Below, piece by piece: positions 55,001 through 64,000 of a stretch of DNA of 64,000 bases (position 1 is the stretch's first letter; every line of letters starts with the position of its first letter). The notes under the pieces were generated by a model. It worked only from the letters and a program-made list of their open reading frames with translations, made no database searches and had not been told where the DNA came from. Origin of the DNA: Nephrocerus scutellatus. Its lineage: Eukaryota > Arthropoda > Insecta > Diptera > Pipunculidae. The stretch lies in the NCBI GenBank assembly GCA_947095585.1, contig OX352761.1, forward strand, positions 27,805,777-27,869,776. The letters run 5' to 3'. The translations under genes were made by a program, and so were the position numbers.

Positions 55001-58000
55001 TCGCTATCGACTTTTTAATCCTAAACGTTTGCATTGCTTATGGCTGAGACCTATCGCTTATGAATGAAAGACATACATTTAACGTTGCATACTATTAGGC
55101 TTCTAAGATAAATTAGTGTTAAGGCTGAATTACAACTAAATATCCATACACGGGTTTGTGTAGTCACTCGCATAGCAGAATACATTAGTTCGTGTGTCTA
55201 TAGTAGTGGAAAGTTTTTGGTAGGAAGTCGTATATCTCAGCTTCTACCTGTCAGAATTTAATGGGACTAGCTTTAAAAGAATTGTGACGCGTGTGGCACG
55301 TGTTAAAAAAATAAATTTTTTTTAAAAAAATTAAAAAAAAATTAATTTTTTTTTTAAAAAATTCGCCGTTCGGATGCGGCTTAAGGTCCCTTCCATTTGT
55401 GTCCAAAAATATACATGCACAACACAAAATGGTCGCGAGAAGCTATACCTTGAACAGCAACGGTCTGTCGCGCCGAATATTATTATTTTTATTATCCATC
55501 CAATTATCCATATGGCGAGCTGATAAGCTCGCTTTACTATCTTTTTAACATCTTGCTATAATTTTCCAGTGGTCAAATCTATTTATAGGGTAAAACGTGT
55601 GAGATCAAATTCAACTTCACTTTCGCGTAGACGGAAGTTTAAAATGCAACAGGTTTTACACTTAACTGCGCCGCACATTCACATGTGGTGCAAACGACTG
55701 ACCGCAATTTCAAAATGAACCGATTGGATTCAAGAGCAGAAACATGCACACAAAAAAGCAAGTTGTTGTATTAATTTCTGCAATAACTCTTTTTGGGCGA
55801 TAGATGAAATAATAATAAAAGTAAAAAAGTGAAAAGGAAAGTTACTTATTACGTTATAAGTATTGCCGGTACTTCTTAATGTATACATGCTTTACTCGTA
55901 TTAATTATTATGAAACACATTGTGTGTGTAAACATACCACAAAAAATCAACCACTCAAACACTCACGACACTTAAAAAAACAAACTCAACCAGGTAAACA
56001 TCCCCAACTTTTATTTACCAATATGAAAGGTGCTTAAAAATGCCAAACGGAAGCTAAAAACCCCAATTTTTTAACGCGTAACGTAACATGCGTCACATGT
56101 GAACGATTAGAGGTGTTCCATAAGACTAAACTTCCTCTTGGAAGTTGATTTACCCCGGTTCTTTACGGAGACAGAACCTTTAGGCGGCCGATTGGACAAC
56201 TTCCCGTCGAATACGAAGATATTGTTTTTACATTAACATTTAAGAACCATTCATTACTTTATCGTCTTTTTAGCAAATCTCAAACATTTTGAAATACACG
56301 ACATTATTAACATTTAACTATCTTTTATTGTTCGTGGGCGCCGTGGCTCAGTAGTGACTGCGTTGGACTAATAAGAAGGAGGTTTGAAGCTCGAATCCCA
56401 GAAAAATAGCAAAAGCTTTTTCTTGGGTATACATAGCAAGAGTATCTTAAAAATGCCCGACAGTAAATAATTTCCATAAGAAGTTTCATGAGCTTTTATG
56501 AGTTTCAAATTCGCCATTAGTATTCAATTCGTTATTAGTATATATACAGGTAGGTTCCCCCCATTTGTGTGAGCGCAACACGAATGTCGTGAGAAGTTAG
56601 TCTCTGGACCACACAGGTGTCTAATGCACCAAATATTATTAATAACCAACTCAACTCCATGAACCTACCAATATTCCATCAATTTCAATAACTATCAACA
56701 ACTAAAAAATAATCGACTAGCCATTAAAGTCGGTCACAAGGTAGCCTCCAGTAAAGCCCGTATGACATTAATTTTTATCTCATTCTAAATGCATTGAAAA
56801 TGAATGTAGACCAGTAAGATAGGTGCGAGTGCGTACACAACAGTCACAACAATGTAGAAATCTAAAAAATACATTGAAAATGTACTTCAGATTTTCAGCC
56901 CCTGGCAGCTTAATTTTTGACATATCCGCATTGAAGACTGAAATATCTTTATTACAGCGCTTTTGATTTGCTGGTTACAGTGAAGGTTTGGTCGTTTGGT
57001 ATCCCATTTCGACAGCGTTCTCGACGAAAACCAAAGAACGCTGTAGAAATGGGAACACCAAACCATAACTGTACTCAGTAAATCGAAAGCGATATTAATG
57101 AACATGCATTTTTATCCGGTTGTTATTTATGGAAACTCACATTTCCCAAAAGGTTTTTTTTTAAATTTTCAAAGCATATTATTGGCAGGTGGAGGATGGT
57201 TATCGGCTATAGTACACCCCCCTTTCCGACTCCCTGGGGGTGGGTGTGAAATATAATATGGTAATATCAGCTTGTGTGGCCGTGGCTCAGTGGTAATGCA
57301 CATGGCTGTTGCGCAGGAGGTTCAGGTTCGAATCCCAGCAACACCAAAAGTATTTTTCACGGTGTCCCACCTCTCGCGAATGGGTGACAAACGTTTCGAG
57401 AGTAATTTAATACCTTGTCACGGAAAGCTTCTCAATTCGCCGTTCGGATCCGGCCTTAAATTGTAGGTCCCTTCCCTTCCCTTCCATTTGTGTCCAAAAA
57501 TTAACATGTGCAGCACAAATGGTCGCGAGAAGTTAGGCCTTTGACCGCAATGGTCTGTCGCGCCAATTATTATTATTATTAATATCAGCTTAATTTTAAT
57601 GAAATTTTTAATGTGTGTTATTGGCTGGTGTCGGAAGGTTATATGCTATAGTGCACCCTTATTCACGTTGAAGGCTTACTCCAATGGACAGATGCTATGT
57701 TCTCAAAAGTATTTGCAATATGTATATTCCATTCTGACCTCTTAGCCACGTTCGAGAGAAAAGTCTTACGGAGAATTGTTGGCCCCGTATGTGAGGAAGA
57801 ACGTTTCCGGAGACTCTATAATGATGAGATCTACGAACGTTACCGCAATGTCGACATCGTGAAGAAAATTAAGCTCGATAGGCTCCGGTGGGCACGACAC
57901 CTAGCTTGCATGAGCGAAGAGGATCCTGCTCGGAAAGTCCTTTGCGGTAGGATTTATGGAACACGACAGCGAGGCCGGCCAAGCCTACGCAGGAAGGATG

Positions 58001-59575
58001 GCGTAGACCAGGACGCCCAGAGTTTAAAAACTAAACTGGATGACATCGGCCCGAAATCGGGACTGGTGGAGAGTTTTTTGCGGGAGGCCAGGACCGAACC
58101 CCGGTTGTAGAGCCAAATATGATGATGATGATATTCCATCTATTGTCAAACTATGTAACCTAAAAAAATACTATACAGAAAACTCAAATTTAAGTTCCAT
58201 TTACACTTCTACACCTAAATTCACTTGTTCTTTATTATGTCAGGTATATTTCACTTTGACACAAAAAATTTGAGTTCCATATATCAACTACACCCCAGTT
58301 CTTTTTTAAAAATGGAATAGAGATCTTTTGAAATTATGATGTACAAATAATTCGAAGGAAGGAATCGAGCAGGCAGATGAAATTCGATATTCCTCAATTC
58401 AATGCATAGACATGCATTATTCATTATCTGTGATAATATCTGAACAACCATGGATCCATGGTTAACATGGTATGATAAATACCGTGAGGGATACTCTTTT
58501 ACATAATTTTGTTACTCGTGGATTAAGAGGTCTTAGCAGTGGTAATAACTAACGTGTTTCTTCCGATTATCTTATTCTTTGTAACATCGCCTTTTTTTAT
58601 AAGTTATTAAACGCTGAAGGGACTTTCACGCTTATAGTGCAAAGCCAGAGCATGACCGGTGCCGGTAAAATATTAAAGGGAAGAGTATTATGGTGGATAA
58701 GCTGAAAGACTAGTATGCGAGCACTAACAGGCAAGTATATTGTGATCATCCCTACAAAGCTTGTTATATATTACTAACTTTATGCATCACAATTTTACTT
58801 TAAACAAATAAAAAAGTATGATTGACGCTTAAAAATAAAAACCACATTATTTTATTAATAAATATAACGAAAAAATATAAGAAGAAATATAACTGACACT
58901 ACAATCTGACTATTACTTCATAAAGATGGTCAAACGTTTCATAATACATTTCAATTTAACTTTTGAAAAGGAAAAACTAGATCTTAACAACAATAACAAA
59001 ACAGAGAATAAATCAATTATTTATCACAAAAGCTGAAATGATCAGTTTTGTATCTATGTATGACTTCGACTATTTTTCGTTAAATAAAGGCACTAGAAAT
59101 TTGACAACTGAAGGATTTTACAAATAAGTTTTGTTTCTCGGATGGTAGTCAAACCGTGGTAGAATTATTTATTGTTTAAAGAGGGATGCGGCTTGCACCT
59201 TACACCGTGACAAAAAAACGTTTGTCTAACCTGCAGTTTTTTACATTTGTTATAAACACATTTTCTATATGATATTGATAAAGTCAAACTCTGGCAATAT
59301 TATTTATTTTATCATGCTGCCATTAAGATCAGACAACCTGTTTCTTATGTTTTTCTTTTAACGTGGATAGAGAACTCGTTCTGCATGCACAATATTACAA
59401 ACACACAAACACCCAATAAAAGAATAACCAGTTGCTTATTGTCTAATGAAAACGTATCGTACATCGTGCTGGTATATGGGTTCATACCTTGTTTTGTTTC
59501 TTCATTGTTCTCACACCAAACAGAACAGAAATTGATTAAAGACATTATTAAGATTGCGTTTCGTTTTGAGCACAT
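52094..59575 (-). CDS. Short secreted ZP-N domain protein ending in KDEL, 228 aa
   Basis: Three exons on the - strand join in frame: 59488-59575, 53452-53845, 52094-52298 (687 nt with stop). Exon 1 gives MCSKRNAILIMSLINFCSVW and CENNEETKQ, a signal peptide. Exon 2 gives a zona pellucida N-type module: DIWEGDLTDTFKIEGTDQGI, VMYTRGSFYKQSTPCFVKPS, VVIQNDPELITPGDSAFSLE, with four cysteines in the positions of ZP-N disulfides (LKC, TPC, EQC, ECD). Exon 3 is a Ser/Asp-rich linker then a basic/acidic tail ending EKDEL. There is no ZP-C module, furin site or membrane helix, so it is much shorter than most fly ZP proteins. It resembles Drosophila CG10005 by memory, which also numbers next to CG10007; this is not proven. 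The 5.6-kb intron 1 holds SINEs and transposon pieces. Confidence 0.78.
53053..53229. mobile_element. Small inverted-repeat (MITE-like) element, about 177 bp
   Basis: The left end CAGCCCGATTACCGAAGTCG TG matches the reverse complement of the right end (AGGCCCGATTACCGTGTCGT G). The interior is non-coding, with a TGACTACAGTCCCGTCGC / GACTGTAGTCACGAC subterminal pair. It lies downstream of exon 2 in intron 2 of the ZP gene. No clear target duplication. Confidence 0.6.
53846..55361. other. ZP-gene intron 1, left part
   Basis: No coding exon or repeat recognised with confidence. Two related sentences near 54850-54900 and 55210-55270 (GTCGTATATCTC, CTTCTACC, GAATTTAATGGGACT) suggest an old tandem duplication of about 360 bases. 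Confidence 0.4.
55362..55490 (+). mobile_element. SINE 3' half, copy E
   Basis: TTCGCCGTTCGGATGCGGC, CCTTCCATTTGTGTCC, AATGGTCGCGAGAAGC, GTCTGTCGCGCCGAATATTA with an ATT tail. The tRNA-like head is missing; the piece starts after an A/T-rich run. Confidence 0.75.
56335..56645 (+). mobile_element. tRNA-derived SINE, copy F
   Basis: Head GTGGGCGCCGTGGCTCAGTA with TGACTGCGTTGGACTAATAA, B box GCTCGAATCCCAG, diverged body, CACGAATGTCGTGAGAAG and AATATTATTAATAA tail. The anticodon-arm region differs from copies A and G (GTTGGACTAA), a possible subfamily. Confidence 0.75.
56985..57064. repeat. 80-bp near-perfect hairpin
   Basis: GGTTTGGTCGTTTGGTATCC CATTTCGACAGCGTTCT is answered by AGAACGCTGTAGAAATGGGA ACACCAAACC, a stem of about 33 pairs with a few mismatches and a short loop. 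One arm resembles 42835-42885. Confidence 0.8.
57262..57591 (+). mobile_element. Full SINE copy G with 12-bp target duplication
   Basis: The SINE body 57274-57579 is flanked by TAATATCAGCTT on both sides (57262-57273 and 57580-57591). A box TGGCTCAGTGG, B box GGTTCGAATCCC, body TTCACGGTGTCCCACCTCTC, TTCGCCGTTCGGATCCGGCC, CAAATGGTCGCGAGAAG, an (ATT)n tail. The target duplication shows insertion by target-primed reverse transcription. It split a local duplication whose halves (GGTTATCGGCTATAGTACAC and GGTTATATGCTATAGTGCAC) now flank it. Confidence 0.92.
57690..58115 (+). mobile_element. RTE-like retrotransposon C-terminal fragment
   Basis: An open + strand frame: ATFERKVLRRIVGPVCEEER, RLYNDEIYERYRNVDIVKKI, RLRWARHLACMSEEDPARKV, RQRGRPSLRRKDGVDQDAQS, ending ESFLREARTEPRL and stop, the usual tail of such elements. 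It ends with (GAT)n at 58119-58131. Only the C-terminus is present; a sister piece is at 60460-60970. Confidence 0.75.
58600..58720. mobile_element. Possible CR1-like 3' end scrap
   Basis: AACGCTGAAGGGACTTTCAC with GCTTATAGTGCAAAGCC resembles the CR1-like 3' UTR at 40680-40725 (AAGGGGTTTGCACCC, TATAATGC, TTAGCACAGCG). Weak. Confidence 0.35.
58721..59487. other. ZP-gene intron 1, right part
   Basis: AT-rich, nothing recognised until the donor AACAAG|GTATGA of exon 1. Confidence 0.4.
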
Positions 59576-60459
59576 TTTAAGTTATTTTAATACAGTGTTG
59601 TGTAAATTTAAATAATCTTTGTTTTCTGAATTGGTAAATTTTCGTTTAAGTTAGGAGATATAACCACCGGTAAAATGCAGCAACTTTTCTGGTAAAGGCT
59701 GAATTCCGAACTGACGGTTTTCTTAGCACGTTCAGGCTCTATAAAACCCCGATGAGTCTAACCGCCAACCGGCCATTGGCCGGACGTAAATAATAGACTA
59801 GAAAGAAAGAAAGAAAGACAGAATACAGAAAGGTGGTGGAAATGTATGGTCAAAAACGATAGCTCATTGCAAGTGGTGTTGTTCGATGTTTTTACGTACT
59901 CGTATAGTGTGTGCAGAGTTTCGTTTGACTTTTCAATTGCACCAACTTACATACCGATGGCTTATTCACTATGTTTACTAATTTGTGAATAGTTTTTTAC
60001 ATTTTCATGTAAAAGTAAATAATTATGTTTTCCGCATCGCATAATTATTAAACTTCCCATTTTTTTCTGACAGTTCGTTGATCGTGAAAACGAATCGAAA
60101 CCACTAAACAAGTCATAAGTCAACGACAACTATTCTCGTGTTTTGGATAATTTCTCAAGCTCAACGTTAAATTGATTACGAGTATCTGTTGGCGCATATG
60201 TAGATATTACGAGTGTATGAAGACAACTATTAGTCGAAGGCTTGTCATCAATTGTTGTGCCAATATTTACTGTCAGCAAAGGGGTCAGTTAACATTGACG
60301 TATTGGTCAGAGCATCACAACGGACAGCTATAAGTTTGTGATGCTATATAAGTTAGGGAATATGTCTATAGTTTCTATTCTGTCACGTAAAACCGCTAGT
60401 GTGACAAAGTATAATTAAATAAATTTTAGCTAACATACTTACTGCGAATTTTTAGCCAG
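59576..60459. other. Upstream region of the ZP gene
   Basis: Contains a perfect CCGGCCATTGGCCGG palindrome near 59775 and an (AAAG)n run at 59802-59817. A TATATAA near 60344 lies on the wrong side to serve the ZP gene. No other gene recognised. Confidence 0.4.
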
Positions 60460-60970
60460 TAATAAGAACCCTAAATCCAGGAACTTAACCATAACATCCA
60501 AGCTGCTGATATATAAGACAATGGTCATACCAGTACTTACATATGGATCCGATACTTGGGTGTTTAGCAAAAAGCATTCTGACGTCAGCCGCGTTCGAGA
60601 GAAAAGTCTTACGGAGAATTCTTGACCCCGTATATGAGGAAGGACGATTCCGGAGACTCTATAATGATGAGATCTACGAGCGTTACCGGGATGTCGTCAT
60701 CGTGAAGAAAATAAAGTTCGGTAGGCTCCGGTGGGCAGGACACGTAGCTCGCATGAGCGAAGAGGATCCTGCTCGGAAAGTCCTTTGCAGTAGGATTTAT
60801 GGAAGACGACAGCGAGGCCGGCCAAGCCTACGCTGAAAGGATGGCGTAGACCAGGACGCCCAGAGTTTAGGGATGCCAAACTGGATGACATCGGCTCGAA
60901 ATCGGGACCGGTGGAGAGACTTTTTGCGGGAGGCCAGGACCGGACCCCGGTTGTAGAGCCAAATATGATG
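60460..60970 (+). mobile_element. RTE-like retrotransposon C-terminal fragment, copy 2
   Basis: KLLIYKTMVIPVLTYGSDTW (60500-60560), then after a small frameshift AFERKVLRRILDPVYEEGRF, RLRWAGHVARMSEEDPARKV, RRQRGRPSLR, ending in a broken frame near 60955. Very like 57690-58115, but 5' extended by the YG.DTW block. Confidence 0.75.
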
Positions 60971-61029
60971 CATAATAACCCTTTAACTTTTTATATAAAA
61001 AGTAAGATCTTGAGGATTTGTATATACGT

Positions 61030-61690
61030 CTATATATGTTTGTCCCGTACTAAATCTGGAACACCCTTTTTAAATTCTCTATATTAACTAAGCATGCCCG
61101 TGGCTGGCTGACTGGCTGGTGGGCAGAATCTTGTGATCAATTTTTAACACACTTCCCAAAGTCCGATTTTATTCAAACTTAGCACACATGTATATTTCCC
61201 ATGACAACACATTCTATTAAAATTTAAAAGTACAAATTTTTTTCCATATAGCGGCATCAGATCATATCATACTATAATTCTGTGTGCGCTGATGAGCTGA
61301 TGCGCTGTAAGCAGCTCTGCTTGCTTTACGATTGTGGTTGTTTTGTTGTTAAGTTGCAGTGCTTCGCATTTGTTTTTGATTTTCAGCATTAATAGTGAAA
61401 TTCAGTATACTTTTGGTTATTGGAGAATTTACATGAAAAATTTTAATTTTTAAATTCTCTATATTAAATTTGCGTGCCCGTGGCTGCCTGGCTGGTGAGA
61501 TTTTGTGATCAATTTTTAACCCACTTCCCGAAGACCGATTTTATTCAAATTCTGTACACATGTGTATTTTTGATAACAACACTTTTTGTAATTTGGTAGT
61601 AATCGGGCCCCGAATACCAATTTAAAAAGTACCCGAGATTTTCTTCTAATTTTATATCATGTGTATCTCTGCAGTCTTAGCTTTTAACGG
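61030..61690. repeat. Repeated module sequence, two related blocks
   Basis: 61065-61210 and 61440-61580 share AATTCTCTATATTAA, GCCCGTGGCTG, GTGATCAATTTTTAACAC and CCGATTTTATTCAAA, then ACACATGTGTATTT boxes. The segment between (61240-61330) relates to the Helitron-like block at 48960-49040. Confidence 0.65.
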
Positions 61691-62984
61691 TGCTGGACTT
61701 ACGATGGAAATATTTATTTAAAATTACGTTACTAACAGCTAAAAGGCTAGAGCAATTAAAAGAAAATTATTAATATTTATATTTTCTAAAATAAGTGAAG
61801 TAAAAAAAATCTCCAATTAGAATTTACAAGAAAAATTTAAATTTGTATGGGCTGTTTAATTAATCGTTAGTTAATTAATTGCTTTATTATTTGTTATTTA
61901 AATATGATATTTTTCCTGGTAAGTTAAAAAGGGGCTATAATCAAAAGGCTTTAAATACATAATATTCGGTACAAATAAAACAAGAAGCTAGTCTAAAAGG
62001 TTTTGTAGGACTGAAACTACGTCTCCATTAGGGAATTTTTTTTATATATTTCAAAAGTAAAATTATTTACGCATGAAAATATTTGTTGAAGTTATACTAT
62101 TTGCGGGTTCAGTAGAGGGTAAAATTGAGAGCATTACGAAAGTGCGACATGATGATTTAATTTTTCCACTCTCCGCTACACAGTGCTGATCACCCCAATA
62201 TCCAGTACACAAACCACTATACGCCTTTCAAATAAATTACACTTGAACGCAAAAATTAAGATGGCATAATTTTAGACATAGTGTAGATTTGTTTAATTAA
62301 AGGGTCTTTAGTAGGTCTTGTGCTAGTATTTTGGAAGCTCTTTTGACGGTTTTTAGTTGTACTTTGGAAGCTTTTTGAGGGTCTTCTGGGAGGAGTTGTG
62401 GGTGTCTTTAGAGAAGTCTTTTTGTATTGGTTTTGGGGCTTTTTTGGAATTAATTTTGGGATCTTTTGGGGTCAAACTAATAGTCTAATACATATTTCAA
62501 TATTTTATATAAAATAACATCATTAATTATCCAGTTAGGACATTTTGTTGCGCGTTGAACTCAACCATTGCGTCAACCATATTAACCTTTATTGTTTCAA
62601 TCACGCCAAAGTATTCACGCAAGTCCACGCATCCACTTTTTTGAAATCTTTAAGCCTGCATTACTGACGTCGTCTTTCGGGCTCGACCGCTATTTTCCAT
62701 GTCTATAACTAAGAGGGTAGTAACGGTAGGTGTTATTGCTTCTTATACCTTCTTAATTCTCTACTTAGTCGTGTGCATGCGTGCATAAATTCATCATCAG
62801 ATCGTACCTGTTGCAGTTCCAACCAACACAATTTTATTTGAATCTACCTGCTAAGTTTGTTCTTGATTTCTTTAAGGTAATACGGATTTGGAATTGAAAT
62901 GTATCCAAATTTTATTGAATATACGATGTATATGAAGAACCAGCAGTAGTTTCAAGGAAATGTGATGGAAACTAAAAAAACAAC
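61691..62984. other. AT-rich intergenic sequence with a GT-rich stretch
   Basis: 62290-62470 repeats short phrases (TTTTGGAAGCTCTTTTGACG, TTTGGAAGCTTTTTGAGGG, TTGGGATCTTTTGGGG) on one strand, a degenerate low-complexity repeat. No gene seen. Confidence 0.4.
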
Positions 62985-64000
62985 CCATAAAATTAAAAAT
63001 TTTTCATCTAAATTCTCTAATCGCAGAAATTGATATGGGAGCCCCTCGATCCTGGGCCATTTTTTTTTATTGTAGGAGAATATCATCGAAACAGACATTT
63101 GACCTCAGATGTTAAAATTGAAAATGCACGCTCATACTCTGAGCAAATAAGAAACACGAACATTTATCATGAGAACTCTTTGACTGCTCTGAACTAATTT
63201 AAATAAAATGAACTAAAGTAAATAAGTATGTAAGTTGAATTAAGCATAAAACATTTATGTCTCGTTTCATTTGCTGGATTCATTTGTGCGTGAGCTAAGA
63301 TTTTTTACTCTCTCTCTCTCTCCACCAAAACCATGCAGCGCAGCCGACTGCGCAGCACACACCGCACACAGTCCATAAAGTGCGACGAATATCTGATGCC
63401 AGTATAGATATTTAAAAAAAAATGTATAAGGGCCTTGCGGCCGAACCCGTCGCCGTCTTTTTGTAAAATTTTTGAAGCGATCGGTCCCCGGAGTCGGGGG
63501 GCTCCCATACAAATTTTATAAAAAAAAGTACCCGATTTTCTTCAAATTTTATACGCAATGTAAAAATTTGGAAGAGATCGGCCAGGCACTAGGGTCGTGG
63601 GGCCACAAACAATAAAATAAAATAAAATAAAATAAAAATTAACCCGATTTTGGTACAATTTTAAACACATGTGTATCTCCGATATACAAAACTTTTTGGA
63701 CATTTTTTGAGCGAAAGGGCCTTGGGGCCCGAGGGTTGCCCGGATAAATTTTTTAAAAATTAGCCTGAAACTTTAAACATATGTTTATCACGATGGGCAA
63801 ACGTTTTTGGAACGAATGGGCCCTGAGGCCCGGGGGTAGGGCCAAAAAACTTTTTTTAAAAATTAGCCCGATTTACTTTAATTTTTAAAAATATGTGTAT
63901 CTCCGATAGACCAAACTTTTTGTAAAAAATTTTGAGTTTTTGATTTGAATTTTTTCCCATTCAAATTTTCTTTACACATGTGTATCTCCGGTGACAACAG
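62985..64000. repeat. Long 120-bp module array reaching the window edge
   Basis: After a start module (AATTTTTCATCTAAATTCTC, GGAGCCCCTCGATCC) and a spacer, 63420-64000 carries at least four modules with ACACATGTGTATCTCCGATA or ACATATGTTTATCACGATGG boxes and GC boxes (CCTTGGGGCCCGAGG, CCCTGAGGCCCGGGGG). Small simple repeats: (CT)n at 63309-63324 and (AATAA)n at 63611-63636. The array continues past the window. Confidence 0.75.

Noticed and set aside
59345..59487. The 59345-59575 ORF as a small membrane protein
   Set aside because: The hydrophobic stretch after ETKQ lies past a GTATGA donor, whose phase fits the ZP exon at 53845; it is read as intron.
63267..63512. 81-aa ORF at the right end
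   Set aside because: It spans a CT repeat and a module repeat; the apparent composition is repeat-derived.

Overview
The window looks like nuclear DNA of a higher fly (Brachycera), probably outside Drosophila and perhaps a tephritid-like species. Evidence: AT-rich DNA, short GT-AG introns beside introns of 4-6 kb, proteins that read as close relatives of Drosophila proteins, and dense insect-type transposable elements (non-LTR elements of several clades, Helitrons, tRNA-derived SINEs, one solo LTR). The species call is inference.

Six host genes can be assembled exon by exon. (1) The last two coding exons of gilgamesh (casein kinase I gamma), + strand, 2425-8961. (2) An unrecognised four-exon gene encoding 213 aa, + strand, 16549-17403. 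(3) The complete eight-exon NOL6/Nrap gene (Drosophila Mat89Ba), - strand, 17405-21422, whose stop codon lies one base from that of gene 2. (4) The mitochondrial glutamate carrier GC1 (SLC25A22-like), + strand, 26308-31694, with a likely non-coding first exon near 25.4 kb. (5) An SLC35F6-like transporter (Drosophila Tango9/CG10007-like), - strand, 43796-46747. (6) A short secreted ZP-N protein, - strand, 52094-59575, with a signal peptide and a C-terminal KDEL. gilgamesh and Mat89Ba both map to polytene division 89B in Drosophila, so the order suggests conserved local synteny.

Most of the rest is repeats. 0.5-8.7 kb (gish introns): decayed CR1/Jockey-like and RTE-like retrotransposons and a SINE. 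10.4-15.9 kb: a 300-bp dispersed repeat, approximately 120-bp modules carrying an ACACATGTGT-like box, Helitrons, a SINE and RTE-like fragments. 21.6-25 kb: candidate inverted-repeat elements. 27.4-30.1 kb (GC1 intron): Helitron copies including a broken Rep/helicase gene. 32.7-40.7 kb: a decayed R1-like element split by a nearly intact 4.6-kb LOA/I-like element with a 12-bp target-site duplication. 40.7-42.7 kb: a CR1-like copy with a 569-bp internal tandem duplication. 47.8-51.2 kb: the 300-bp repeat, modules, Helitrons, a solo LTR and a 118-bp satellite. 53-58 kb (ZP-gene intron): an inverted-repeat element, SINEs, an 80-bp hairpin and an RTE-like tail. 60.4-64 kb: another RTE-like tail and more modules.

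The host genes are unrelated housekeeping or developmental functions (kinase signalling, ribosome biogenesis, mitochondrial and endomembrane transport, a secretory-pathway ZP protein); nothing suggests a shared pathway. Exon joins were read by eye from splice consensus and frame continuity. Family names come from recognised motifs, not database searches.
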